A stretch of 9,601 nucleotides of DNA from Reyranella sp. (GCA_021732965.1 JAKFVZ010000358.1:1-9601); one strand, 5' to 3'; counted from the stretch's first letter, positions 1-6,297 are shown. The notes: a model not told the origin generated them from the sequence alone. Made by a program: numbers and translations.

Positions 1-1
1 G

Positions 2-55
2 ATCGTGAAGGACGGCGCGGAGTTGCGCTTCGATGCCGTCGCGGGCTGGCGCTAA
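2..55 (+). pseudogene. C-terminal end of the upstream half of a DUF2950 gene, ending at an in-frame TAA (5' end outside the window)
   Basis: Reading from base 2 gives IVKDGAELRFDAVAGWR and then TAA at 53-55. The next codon in the same frame is the ATG at 56, which opens the following reading frame. From memory, DUF2950 proteins carry at this point a stretch like WRFDTEAGREEILNRRIGRNE. Here AGWR-stop-MRLRQIGHDE lines up with AGREEILNRRIGRNE without a gap, the stop replacing a usual glutamate. I infer that these 17 codons and the next frame were one gene. The signal peptide and N-terminal half would lie left of the window. It could instead be an unrelated upstream gene, but the gap-free alignment makes that less likely. 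Confidence 0.6.
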
Positions 56-580
56 ATGCGCCTGCGCCAGATCGGCCATGACGAAGCTGCTGTCGTCCAG
101 ACGATGCTTGCGATCGTCGATGCCCAGCGCGACTACGCGGCGTTGGATCCGATGAAGACCGGCTCGCCCGTCTATGCGCGCCGCCTGCTCAGTTCGCCCG
201 GCACCAGGAACGGCCTCTACTGGGAGACCAGGCCCGGCGAGCCGCAGAGCCCGCTGGGGCCAGCCGTCGCCCGAGCCCAGGTCGACGGCAAGTCGCCGGA
301 CGGCCACTACGGCTACTACTTCCGCCTGCTCTACGCGCAGGGTGCCGCGGCACCGGGCGGTGCCCGCGACTACATCGTGAACGGCCGCATGATCGGCGGC
401 TTCGCCGCCATCGCCTGGCCGGTGCGCTACGGCGTGACCGGGGTGATGACCTTCATCGTCGACTACAAGGGCGAGGTCTATCAGCAGGATCTCGGGCCCG
501 ATACGGCGCAGCGCGCCGGGATGATGACGACCTTCAATCCTGATAAGGGTTGGGTGAAAGCGGACATGACGCCTCCGTGA
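56..580 (+). CDS. DUF2950 family protein, C-terminal part downstream of an in-frame stop
   Basis: This 174-residue frame matches the C-terminal two thirds of DUF2950 (PF11453), a family of exported proteins of unknown function, often around 300 residues and often next to DUF3300 genes. Recognisable stretches are VDAQRDYA near residues 22-29, DGHYGYYFRLLYAQG near 82-96, DYIVNGRMIGGFAAIAWP near 105-122, GVTGVMTFIVDYKGEVYQQDLG near 126-147, and FNPDKGW near 161-167. The frame has no signal peptide and no Shine-Dalgarno-like run before the ATG at 56. The preceding in-frame codons continue the family's sequence across a TAA at 53-55. I therefore read it as the downstream part of an interrupted gene, not an independent cytoplasmic protein. 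The interruption could be a real nonsense mutation, a sequencing error, or a stop-start TAAATG junction allowing re-initiation. Family assignment is strong; whether the protein is made is uncertain. Confidence 0.8.
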   Translation: MRLRQIGHDEAAVVQTMLAIVDAQRDYAALDPMKTGSPVYARRLLSSPGTRNGLYWETRPGEPQSPLGPAVARAQVDGKSPDGHYGYYFRLLYAQGAAAPGGARDYIVNGRMIGGFAAIAWPVRYGVTGVMTFIVDYKGEVYQQDLGPDTAQRAGMMTTFNPDKGWVKADMTPP

Positions 581-589
581 CGGAGGCGT
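569..589 (+). other. Perfect 9-bp inverted repeat with the DUF2950 stop codon as loop
   Basis: ACGCCTCCG (569-577) is exactly complementary to CGGAGGCGT (581-589), and the three-base loop is the TGA stop at 578-580. In RNA this would be a stable GC-rich hairpin. No T-run follows, so it does not look like a standard intrinsic terminator. It may stabilise the upstream transcript end, attenuate transcription, or affect translation of the lipoprotein gene, whose Shine-Dalgarno begins 5 bases downstream. The structure is certain from sequence; the role is inferred. Confidence 0.65.
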
Positions 590-608
590 GCTCAGGGGGA
601 GAAGTGTG

Positions 609-830
609 ATGAAGACGAAGATCCTGACGCTGCTCGTCGCAGCAGGCTTCCTGGGTGGTTGCAACACCAGCAACCTGTCGGACGGCCAGACCGGCGCGCT
701 GGTCGGTGCCGCGGCCGGTACCGGCATCGGCCTGGCGACGGGCGGCAGCTTCGGCGCGGTGGTCGGCGCCGGCCTGATCGGCGGCGCGGTCGGCTATCTT
801 GGCGGCACCGCCATCGGCAACAGCAAGTAA
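609..830 (+). CDS. Small glycine-zipper outer-membrane lipoprotein
   Basis: The product is 73 residues. The ATG at 609 is chosen because AGGGGGAG at 594-601 gives a 7-base spacing and because it starts a clean lipoprotein signal: positive MKTK, hydrophobic ILTLLVAAGF, then a lipobox LGGC with the lipidated cysteine at residue 18. A GTG at 588 in the same frame would add seven residues and has no comparable ribosome site. The mature part is almost entirely a glycine zipper, with repeated GxxxG spacing between about residues 29 and 71 (GALVGAAAGTGIG, then GAVVGAGLIGGAVGYLGG). This resembles the OsmB / 17-kDa surface antigen type of glycine-zipper domain, which inserts into or packs against membranes. 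The asparagine after the cysteine (CN) does not give the Asp+2 inner-membrane retention signal of enterobacteria, which fits outer-membrane sorting. Its precise function is unknown. It lies 28 bp after the DUF2950 frame and 14 bp before the next gene, so co-transcription is likely. Confidence 0.85.
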   Translation: MKTKILTLLVAAGFLGGCNTSNLSDGQTGALVGAAAGTGIGLATGGSFGAVVGAGLIGGAVGYLGGTAIGNSK

Positions 831-844
831 GCGCGGAGCTTTCG

Positions 845-1180
845 ATGACCTCAAGGTTTCTCGTCGCGCTCGGTGCGGCTCTCGTAGGCCTCTCGGCGTC
901 GGCCCAGGCCCAGATGCCGCCGCTCAATTTCGACCAGGCCGCCTACATCACGTGCAGGGAAGCACATGTGATGAACCCGGAGGCGCGCAAGGCGCTGGCC
1001 GTGTTCCTCGCCGAGCATTCGGCGCGCGTGCGCGGCGTGATGATCCCCGATGGCGAGCAGGGCGCGCAGCTCGCCCATCTGGTGCGCGGCGGCTGCACCC
1101 TGTCGCCCGACGCCTACCTGTTTACGGTGGTGGACCGCGCCATCCTGGCCGAGAGCTCGAAGCTCCCGAAGCGCCGCTAG
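845..1180 (+). CDS. Small exported two-cysteine protein, HdeA-like
   Basis: The product is 111 residues. The start at 845 is supported by GGAG at 835-838 and by an N-terminal signal peptide (MTSRFLVALGAALVGLSASA) with a likely cut after AQA at residue 22. The mature part, about 89 residues, has exactly two cysteines, Cys37 in YITCREAH and Cys84 in VRGGCTLSP. A mostly helical, alanine-rich stretch separates them. One disulfide around a helical core, the small size, and the pattern of a Cys near the start, a central GxxxP-D-G segment and a second Cys before the last helix recall the periplasmic acid-stress chaperones HdeA/HdeB (PF06411). The similarity is by eye and distant. It could also be an unrelated small periplasmic protein. 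It ends 10 bp before the convergent formyltransferase gene, with no clear terminator between them. Confidence 0.75.
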   Translation: MTSRFLVALGAALVGLSASAQAQMPPLNFDQAAYITCREAHVMNPEARKALAVFLAEHSARVRGVMIPDGEQGAQLAHLVRGGCTLSPDAYLFTVVDRAILAESSKLPKRR

Positions 1181-1190
1181 TTACTTCCAG

Positions 1191-2084
1191 CTACGGCTTC
1201 CAGCGGGTCACGCCGAGAGCTGCCGACACCAGGTGGGCGGCGTGACGCAGGCGGCAGAGGCGAAGTCCTGCGCGCCGGAAGTCTTTCATCTGAAGCGCCG
1301 TCGGATATCCCAGATACTGACCGTCCGAGAGCCGCTGCGATTGTCCCGCGGTCCTGTCGGCCGAGAGCCGCGCCAGTGCAGCCGGCAGGGCGCGCGCGCC
1401 GGCGGAGAAGAATTGCGTCGTCAGTTCGCCGACCGACATTGCGCCATCGATCGGCACTTCGACCTGGGCAACGATGCGGCCGGCGTCGATCGTGCGATCT
1501 TCAATCGCGTGAACCGTGGCGCCTGAAACGCGCTCCTGCCTCGCTTGTGCCCACAGCACGGGGCAGGGGCCGCGCAGTTTTGGAAGCAGCGACGGATGAA
1601 CATTCAATGCAGCAACTTTCGGCAGACCGATCAGAGGGGGCTGCAGGATCTGGTCGAAATTCATGACGACGATGAAATCGGGAGCGCAAGCCTGTACGGC
1701 GGCAAGCGTCTCGGCGGAATTGACGTCGGATGTTTCGACGAACCGCGCACCATGGTGCCGCGCCAGCTCGGGTAATGTCGCCAGTGCCGGGGGGCGGCCG
1801 GTGACCCGCGAAAGCCAGCGCGCGAAGAAGGCGACGATCGGTACCGATATCAGGTCGAAGCCTAGCCAGAGGTTGAGTGGGATGCCAAAGCGCCGGAAGC
1901 CGGCCGTCGTCTGCTCCCAGAAGGTGCCGTGACTGGAACCGAACCGCCGCGAGGACAGGACGAGACCTATGTCGTTCCCGAACTCCGCGAACACGGCGTT
2001 CAATGCCGGGAGGCAACACAGGCTGTCGATATGGCAGAATACGATGGTGCGGGTCCCGGGCCTGTTCTCCGTAGCGGACGGCAT
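1191..2084 (-). CDS. Formyltransferase family protein (N10-formyl-THF dependent type)
   Basis: The product is 297 residues. The fold core is that of the formyltransferases that move a formyl group from N10-formyltetrahydrofolate to an amine (methionyl-tRNA formyltransferase, GAR transformylase, sugar N-formyltransferases). The catalytic triad is visible: Asn161 and His163 in LNVHPSLLPKLRGPCP, and Asp200 in IDAGRI. The folate-site SLLP loop is intact at 165-168. An upstream strand, FIVVMNFDQIL at 137-147, is also typical. The N-terminal part (about 1-130) is longer than in sugar formyltransferases and lacks the usual VFxGTPxFA start; it includes a hydrophobic stretch at 73-91. The C-terminal 80 residues do not look like a tRNA-binding domain. 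I infer a modifying enzyme acting on a sugar, lipid or other amine, not the housekeeping Fmt. The start at 2084 has AAGGAG 9 bases upstream, inside the end of the SDR gene, so the two genes are probably translated from one message. Confidence 0.85.
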   Translation of the reverse strand: MPSATENRPGTRTIVFCHIDSLCCLPALNAVFAEFGNDIGLVLSSRRFGSSHGTFWEQTTAGFRRFGIPLNLWLGFDLISVPIVAFFARWLSRVTGRPPALATLPELARHHGARFVETSDVNSAETLAAVQACAPDFIVVMNFDQILQPPLIGLPKVAALNVHPSLLPKLRGPCPVLWAQARQERVSGATVHAIEDRTIDAGRIVAQVEVPIDGAMSVGELTTQFFSAGARALPAALARLSADRTAGQSQRLSDGQYLGYPTALQMKDFRRAGLRLCRLRHAAHLVSAALGVTRWKP

Positions 2085-2090
2085 GCGGCC

Positions 2091-2840
2091 CTACTCCTTC
2101 AACATCCGCGCACTCAGCCAGGCGGGAAGCAGCGCCGTAAACCAGACGGCGATGGCGAGGCCAAAGGGGAAGGCGATCCGCGGTCTGTTGCGGGCGAGGC
2201 CGTGGCGGATGATCTGCGAAGCGCGCCCGGTGCTCATTGTTTTCGGTCTGGGATCGGCGATCGCATCGGTCATGCGGCTCGTTACATAGCCCGGGCAGAC
2301 GACGCTCAATCCGACATTGGCTTTTGCGAGGGGGAAGCGAAGGCTCTCTCCCCAAACGCGTATCGCCGCCTTGCTCGCGTTGTACGAAGCCGATCGCGGG
2401 CGGCCGAAGAAAGCCGCAAGGGACGAAATCACGCCGACCTGTCCTTCGCGCCGTGCCATGAGGCGATCAATCAGCGGCTCGACCGTATTGAGTACACCCG
2501 TGATATTGACCGCGATGGTCCTGTGAGCCGCATCGAACGGTTCGACTTCGAGGCTGTTCTGGTCGAGCGATATCCCGGCGTTGGCAATCAGCAGGTCGAC
2601 CGGATGAGCGTCGTCGAACGCCTTCAACCAGCGCGCCATTGCGGATCGGTCGGTGGTGTCGACGGTATCGGCGAGCACTGTCGCGCCCCGGGTTCGGCAG
2701 GCATCCGCAACCGCGGACAGGCGCCCGGCGTCACGGCCCGTCAGGCCAAGAACGACGCCGGGAGCGGCATAGTCGATGGCCAGCGCCTCCCCGATGCCAC
2801 TCGAAGCGCCCGTGATGATGATGTGGCGGAATGTTTTCAT
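2091..2840 (-). CDS. Short-chain dehydrogenase/reductase (SDR) with a C-terminal hydrophobic segment
   Basis: The product is 249 residues of the classical SDR type, using NAD(P)H to oxidise or reduce a hydroxyl or carbonyl group. The cofactor motif TGASSGIG is at 10-17. Arg36 in LTGRD suggests NADP(H) preference. NAG is at 87-89, Asn112 at the active site, Ser140 in VISSLAAFFG, and the catalytic Tyr153 and Lys157 in YNASK. PGYV at 183-186 follows as usual. Residues 222-242 (IAFPFGLAIAVWFTALLPAWL) are strongly hydrophobic and could anchor the enzyme to the membrane or contact a lipid substrate. I chose the ATG at 2840 because it sits nine residues before the Rossmann motif; an in-frame ATG at 2894 would add 18 unremarkable residues. 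Neither has a good Shine-Dalgarno. The gene leads a two-gene unit with the formyltransferase and diverges from the glycosyltransferases. The substrate is unknown. Confidence 0.88.
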   Translation of the reverse strand: MKTFRHIIITGASSGIGEALAIDYAAPGVVLGLTGRDAGRLSAVADACRTRGATVLADTVDTTDRSAMARWLKAFDDAHPVDLLIANAGISLDQNSLEVEPFDAAHRTIAVNITGVLNTVEPLIDRLMARREGQVGVISSLAAFFGRPRSASYNASKAAIRVWGESLRFPLAKANVGLSVVCPGYVTSRMTDAIADPRPKTMSTGRASQIIRHGLARNRPRIAFPFGLAIAVWFTALLPAWLSARMLKE

Positions 2841-2921
2841 GTTGGGGCAGATGTCTTGAAATGATAGTGACCTTGCGAGGGCCGGACCACGCATTTATGT
2901 TGACCGACAGCGCATTGACCG
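2841..2921. promoter_or_regulatory. Divergent promoter region between the SDR and glycosyltransferase genes
   Basis: The 81 bases separate two head-to-head genes, so both units must start near here. On the plus strand TTGCGA (2873-2878) and TATGTT (2896-2901) are 17 bases apart, each matching four of six sigma-70 consensus bases. On the minus strand TATCAT (2866-2861) matches five of six of the -10 consensus, but the -35 position is poor. If the minus promoter is used, the transcript starts within the longer SDR frame, which favours the ATG at 2840. These are weak matches by eye in a GC-rich genome whose promoters may differ. Confidence 0.35.
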
Positions 2922-4271
2922 ATGGTCGAAAGTCGGGACGTGACCCGTAGATTGCTCTTCGACGTCACCGGGCTGCTTCACTGGTACGCCTTCTTCCCCA
3001 ATCCCTCTGGCATCCAGAGGGTGGCCGAAAAGCTGCTTTCCTCGACGGCTGTTCAGCGTAACGAGCACGTGGAGTTCGTGGCGCGGGCGCTTGGCGGCGA
3101 TGAACTGTACAGGGTGGATGGCCGCACATTGCGTGATCTTCAGGATCCGCTGCGGCGCCGGGCAGCGATTGCCCGCCTGCGCGCCCTCTTCACGATGACC
3201 ATGCGACAGGCGCGGCGCGGGGGCCCGTTATCGGACATGGCCATTGTCCACGCTCCCTACTTCCTCCTCGGCCATGCTCGCCTGGCACCATTGGTCGAGG
3301 CCTGGTTCGGCAGGCGATTGCCGACCGCCTTGCCGCCACTGGAAGTCGTGCGGGAGCCCGGGCCGCAGGATACGTTTTTCAACCCAGGGGATTTGTGGTG
3401 GCAGAAGTACTACGCCCCGTTCGTGCTTCGGCTAAAAGCCCGCACGGGGGTGAAGATCGTGCAGATGATTCACGATCTTTTCTTCATTGAACGGCCTGAC
3501 TGGGCCTCGCCGACCTTCGTGCGCACATTCACGTCCACCTTCGGCGGGGCGGCACCCGGCGTCGATCGTTGGCTGACCAATTCGATTTTCGTGAAGGAAC
3601 AGCTCGGGGTTTACTTGGAGAGCCACTCGCTGCCTTCGCGACCTGTCGAGGTCCTTCCCATGGGCTGGGATAGTTTCGCGGTTTCAAAGGGGGAGAATCG
3701 CTCCGGCATCGTCGGCCAACCCTTTATCCTGTTCGTCGGAACCGTCGAGCCGCGCAAGAACCTGGCCATGCTGCTCGATGTCATGGAGGATCTGCGCCGG
3801 GATCTCGGTGAGCGTGTTCCGGAACTGGTGGTCGTGGGCGGTTACGGATGGAGCGCGAAGGAGCTTGCCGCGCGCCTGCGGCGCGGCCCGCACACAAGGT
3901 GGCTGACCAGGGTTCGCGACGCCGATCTGTCTGCCCTCTATCGCGCCGCGCTCTTCACGGTGTCGCCCAGTCATTCCGAGGGATGGGGGCTGCCGGTGCA
4001 GGAGAGCATCGCCCATGGCGTGCCCTGCATCGCCTCGATCGGCGGAGCGTTGCGTGAGTCCGGTCGTGGCCTCGCGGTTCATTTCGATCCTTTGGATCCC
4101 GCGAGTTTGAAGTCTGCGATGGCCCATTGGATCACCGATGGCGCCGCCCTTCAGCGGGAGCGGGCGAGAATTGCCGAGGCCCTGGACTCGGAGCATTTCC
4201 CCACCTGGAACGATGCGGGACAGGTGTTGTTGAAGCAGGCGAGCCTCGACGGAAACGGACGCGACCCGTGA
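2922..4271 (+). CDS. GT4-family glycosyltransferase, first of a tandem pair
   Basis: The product is 449 residues. It transfers a sugar from an activated nucleotide donor with retention of configuration, as the GT4 family does (Glycos_transf_1, PF00534), with a two-domain GT-B fold. The C-terminal donor domain shows FVGTVEPRKN at 271-280, with Arg278 and Lys279 placed to bind the donor phosphates, and the E-x7-E motif SEGWGLPVQE with Glu353 and Glu361. The N-terminal acceptor domain carries FNPGDLWWQK around 153-162, VQMIHDL and the motif LPMGWDSF. It resembles the MtfB-like GT4 subgroup of O-antigen and capsule mannosyltransferases. No signal peptide or membrane span is seen, so it is probably cytoplasmic. 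The ATG at 2922 has no Shine-Dalgarno; a GTG at 2940 would give MTRRLLFDVTGL, which matches the start of the paralogue better and may be the true start. Its TGA overlaps the next start codon. Confidence 0.88.
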   Translation: MVESRDVTRRLLFDVTGLLHWYAFFPNPSGIQRVAEKLLSSTAVQRNEHVEFVARALGGDELYRVDGRTLRDLQDPLRRRAAIARLRALFTMTMRQARRGGPLSDMAIVHAPYFLLGHARLAPLVEAWFGRRLPTALPPLEVVREPGPQDTFFNPGDLWWQKYYAPFVLRLKARTGVKIVQMIHDLFFIERPDWASPTFVRTFTSTFGGAAPGVDRWLTNSIFVKEQLGVYLESHSLPSRPVEVLPMGWDSFAVSKGENRSGIVGQPFILFVGTVEPRKNLAMLLDVMEDLRRDLGERVPELVVVGGYGWSAKELAARLRRGPHTRWLTRVRDADLSALYRAALFTVSPSHSEGWGLPVQESIAHGVPCIASIGGALRESGRGLAVHFDPLDPASLKSAMAHWITDGAALQRERARIAEALDSEHFPTWNDAGQVLLKQASLDGNGRDP

Positions 4272-5614
4272 GTGCGCGGTTGCTCTACGATCTGACCGGG
4301 CTGGTGCATTGGTATGCCTACTTCCGGCATCCCGGCGGTGTGCAGAGGGTCATCGAGAAAGTGGCGTCCTCGGACGTCGTCCGACAATCGTCCGCGGTCG
4401 AGTTCGTGGTGCGCATACTCGGCAGCGATCGATTCTACAGGATCGATCCCGAACTGATTGCCAACCTCGGTAGCGGACGCTCCTCGGCAATCTCGCGCCT
4501 GCGGCGTATCCTGGCGCAGGGATTGCGATTGGCGACACTCCCGGAAATGCTGTCCGAAGGTCGGCACTTCCATCTGCCATATCTGGCCGCCGGGTTGACC
4601 CGAACGGAAGGTCTCATCGAGGCCTGGACGGAAGGAGCCGCGCGGCGGTCGTTGCCGGCGCTCGACATCGTCGCGCCGCCCGGCTCGCAAGACGCGTTAT
4701 TCAATCCCGGCGATCTCTGGTGGCAGAAGAAGTACGTCGCGACGGTCGCCGGCCTGAAGAAGCGAACGGGCGTGCGGATCGTGCAGATGATCCATGACCT
4801 CTATCTCATCGAGCGGCCGGAATGGACTCCCGCCGGCGCCGTGCGGGTCTTCGCCGAGCAACTTAACGGGATCGCGCCGAGCGTGGATTGCTGGCTGACC
4901 AGCTCGCAATTCGTCAGGCAACAGGTGCAGCGCTATCTCGCCGACCGGTCGGTCCCGGAAATGCCGATCGCCGTCCTGCCGATGGGCTGGGACAGCTTCG
5001 ATGCCTTGCGCGACGCGGGCCAAGATCGTCTGTCCGACCGTATGGTCCTCGAGCGTCACGGACTGATCGACAAGCCGTTCATGCTGTCGGTCGGCACGAT
5101 CGAGCCCCGCAAGAATGTCCCGGCGCTGCTCGATGCGACCGACGGGCTTCGCGCACGATTTGGCGACGCCATGCCGCTCCTGGTCGTCGCCGGTGGCTAC
5201 GGCTGGAAAGCGGCCGAGGTGCGGGCCCGGCTCGTATCCGGCTCTCGCGACGGCAACCTGCTCTGGCTCGAGAATGCTTCCGACGGCGATCTCGGGGCCC
5301 TCTACAGGAACGCTCTTTTCACGGTCATGCCGAGTCACGGTGAAGGCTGGGGGCTGGCGGTGCAGGAGAGCCTTGCCCTCGGGGTGCCCTGCATCGCCTC
5401 GAATGCCGGGGCGACGCGCGAGGCCGGCCTCGATCTCGCAACCTACTTCGATCCCTCGAGTCCCGAAGGGCTGACGCGGGCGATGGCCGCCTGGATCACC
5501 GACGGAGAGGCTCTGGCGGCCGCCAGAGACCGGATCGCGGGCGCGCTCGCGACTCGGAAGTTTCCGAGCTGGAACGACGCCGGAAGCGTGCTGCTCAGGT
5601 CAGCTTCACCATGA
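4268..5614 (+). CDS. GT4-family glycosyltransferase, second of a tandem pair
   Basis: The product is 448 residues from a GTG at 4268 that overlaps the previous stop (GTGA at 4268-4271), a classic translational-coupling arrangement. This start gives MSARLLYDLTGLVHWYAYF, matching the start of the upstream paralogue; longer forms would run back into the other gene's frame. Donor-site motifs are SVGTIEPRKN around 274-283 (Arg281, Lys282) and GEGWGLAVQE with Glu359 and Glu367 as the E-x7-E pair. The acceptor domain has the same FNPGDLWWQK (Trp151, Trp152), VQMIHDL-IERPEW and VLPMGWDSF blocks. The two proteins align end to end, with roughly half the residues shared by eye, so they come from an old tandem duplication. 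Two linked, diverged enzymes usually add two successive sugars or use different acceptors; here that is inference. The last 20 bp overlap the convergent GST gene. Confidence 0.88.
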   Translation: MSARLLYDLTGLVHWYAYFRHPGGVQRVIEKVASSDVVRQSSAVEFVVRILGSDRFYRIDPELIANLGSGRSSAISRLRRILAQGLRLATLPEMLSEGRHFHLPYLAAGLTRTEGLIEAWTEGAARRSLPALDIVAPPGSQDALFNPGDLWWQKKYVATVAGLKKRTGVRIVQMIHDLYLIERPEWTPAGAVRVFAEQLNGIAPSVDCWLTSSQFVRQQVQRYLADRSVPEMPIAVLPMGWDSFDALRDAGQDRLSDRMVLERHGLIDKPFMLSVGTIEPRKNVPALLDATDGLRARFGDAMPLLVVAGGYGWKAAEVRARLVSGSRDGNLLWLENASDGDLGALYRNALFTVMPSHGEGWGLAVQESLALGVPCIASNAGATREAGLDLATYFDPSSPEGLTRAMAAWITDGEALAAARDRIAGALATRKFPSWNDAGSVLLRSASP

Positions 5615-6212
5615 CGTGCCTGGCATAGGCCGGGCGCGTCGCGAGCCGGTCGTACCATGCCCGGACGTTCTTCAGGTCCGGGCGTTCTATTTCAAGCGCA
5701 TACCAGCGATGGATGAAGCAGCCGATCGGGATGTCGCCGATCGTGAAACGGTCGCCCGCGACGTAGCGCTTGCCCGCAAGCCAGCCGTCGAGCCGGCCGA
5801 ACAACTTTCCGGCCTCCTGCGCCGCCTTGCCGATGGCTGCCATGTCGCGCTTCTCCGGGGCTGTGCGGATCAGGCCCCAGAAGGCGATGCGCATCGGCTC
5901 GGCGATGGTGCTGAGCTGCCAGTCCATCCAGCGGTCCGCCTCGCTGCGCTGGCCGGGATCGGTGGGCCAAAGCGAGCCCGCGGCATACTTGGCGGCGAGA
6001 TAGCGCACCGCCGAGTTGCTCTCCCAGATGATGCGCCCGCCATCGTCGATGGTCGGCACGACGCCGTTGGGATTCATGTCGAGGTACCATTTCTGGTCGT
6101 TGCCGCCGAACGCGCCGCCGACATCGGTGCGCTCGTACTTCACGCCGCACTCGTCGGCGCACCACAGCACCTTCATCACGTTGATCGAATTGGCACGGCC
6201 CCAGATTTTCAT
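5595..6212 (-). CDS. Glutathione S-transferase family protein
   Basis: The product is 205 residues, normal for a bacterial cytosolic GST. The N-terminal thioredoxin-like domain starts with MKIWGRANSINVMKVLW; Ser9 is placed where Ser-type GSTs activate glutathione. The glutathione-site block NPNGVVPTI has the cis-proline at residue 53, and ESNSAVRYLA gives Glu64-Ser65, which bind the gamma-glutamyl group. The helical C-terminal domain has VAGDRFTIGDIPIG, the N-capping box typical of the fold. It would conjugate or reduce small electrophiles using glutathione; the substrate is not visible. GAGGA at 6223-6219 sits six bases before the ATG at 6212, supporting this start. Its 3' end runs 20 bp into the second glycosyltransferase gene from the opposite strand. 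A role in the glycan module is not suggested; it is probably an independent gene. Confidence 0.93.
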   Translation of the reverse strand: MKIWGRANSINVMKVLWCADECGVKYERTDVGGAFGGNDQKWYLDMNPNGVVPTIDDGGRIIWESNSAVRYLAAKYAAGSLWPTDPGQRSEADRWMDWQLSTIAEPMRIAFWGLIRTAPEKRDMAAIGKAAQEAGKLFGRLDGWLAGKRYVAGDRFTIGDIPIGCFIHRWYALEIERPDLKNVRAWYDRLATRPAYARHVMVKLT

Positions 6213-6281
6213 GGCGTTTCCTCACTTCATTCATCGCTCGGCGAATGTAGCATCTTACCCTGAGCGGCCGACCGGATATGA

Positions 6282-6297
6282 CTTGAATCGGTTCAAG
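6282..6297. promoter_or_regulatory. Small perfect inverted repeat upstream of the GST gene, possible operator
   Basis: CTTGAA (6282-6287) and TTCAAG (6292-6297) are perfect complements around TCGG. It lies about 70 bases upstream of the GST start and just before the palindromic repeat pair. The size suits a dimeric repressor or activator site controlling GST. It could equally be flanking sequence carried with the repeat element, or chance. No clear sigma-70 promoter was found beside it; TAAGAT (6257-6252, minus strand) is a possible -10 without a matching -35. Confidence 0.35.

Noticed and set aside
569..589. Calling the hairpin at the DUF2950 stop an intrinsic terminator
   Set aside because: No run of T follows the stem, and the next gene on the same strand begins 20 bases later.
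1929..2864. A 311-residue plus-strand frame across the SDR and formyltransferase genes
   Set aside because: It is antisense to two genes with intact catalytic motifs and has no family features of its own.
4127..4267. Extension of the second glycosyltransferase upstream of 4268
   Set aside because: The extra 47 residues lie in an alternative frame of the first glycosyltransferase and have no counterpart in the paralogue; the GTG at 4268 fits the shared start and the GTGA coupling.
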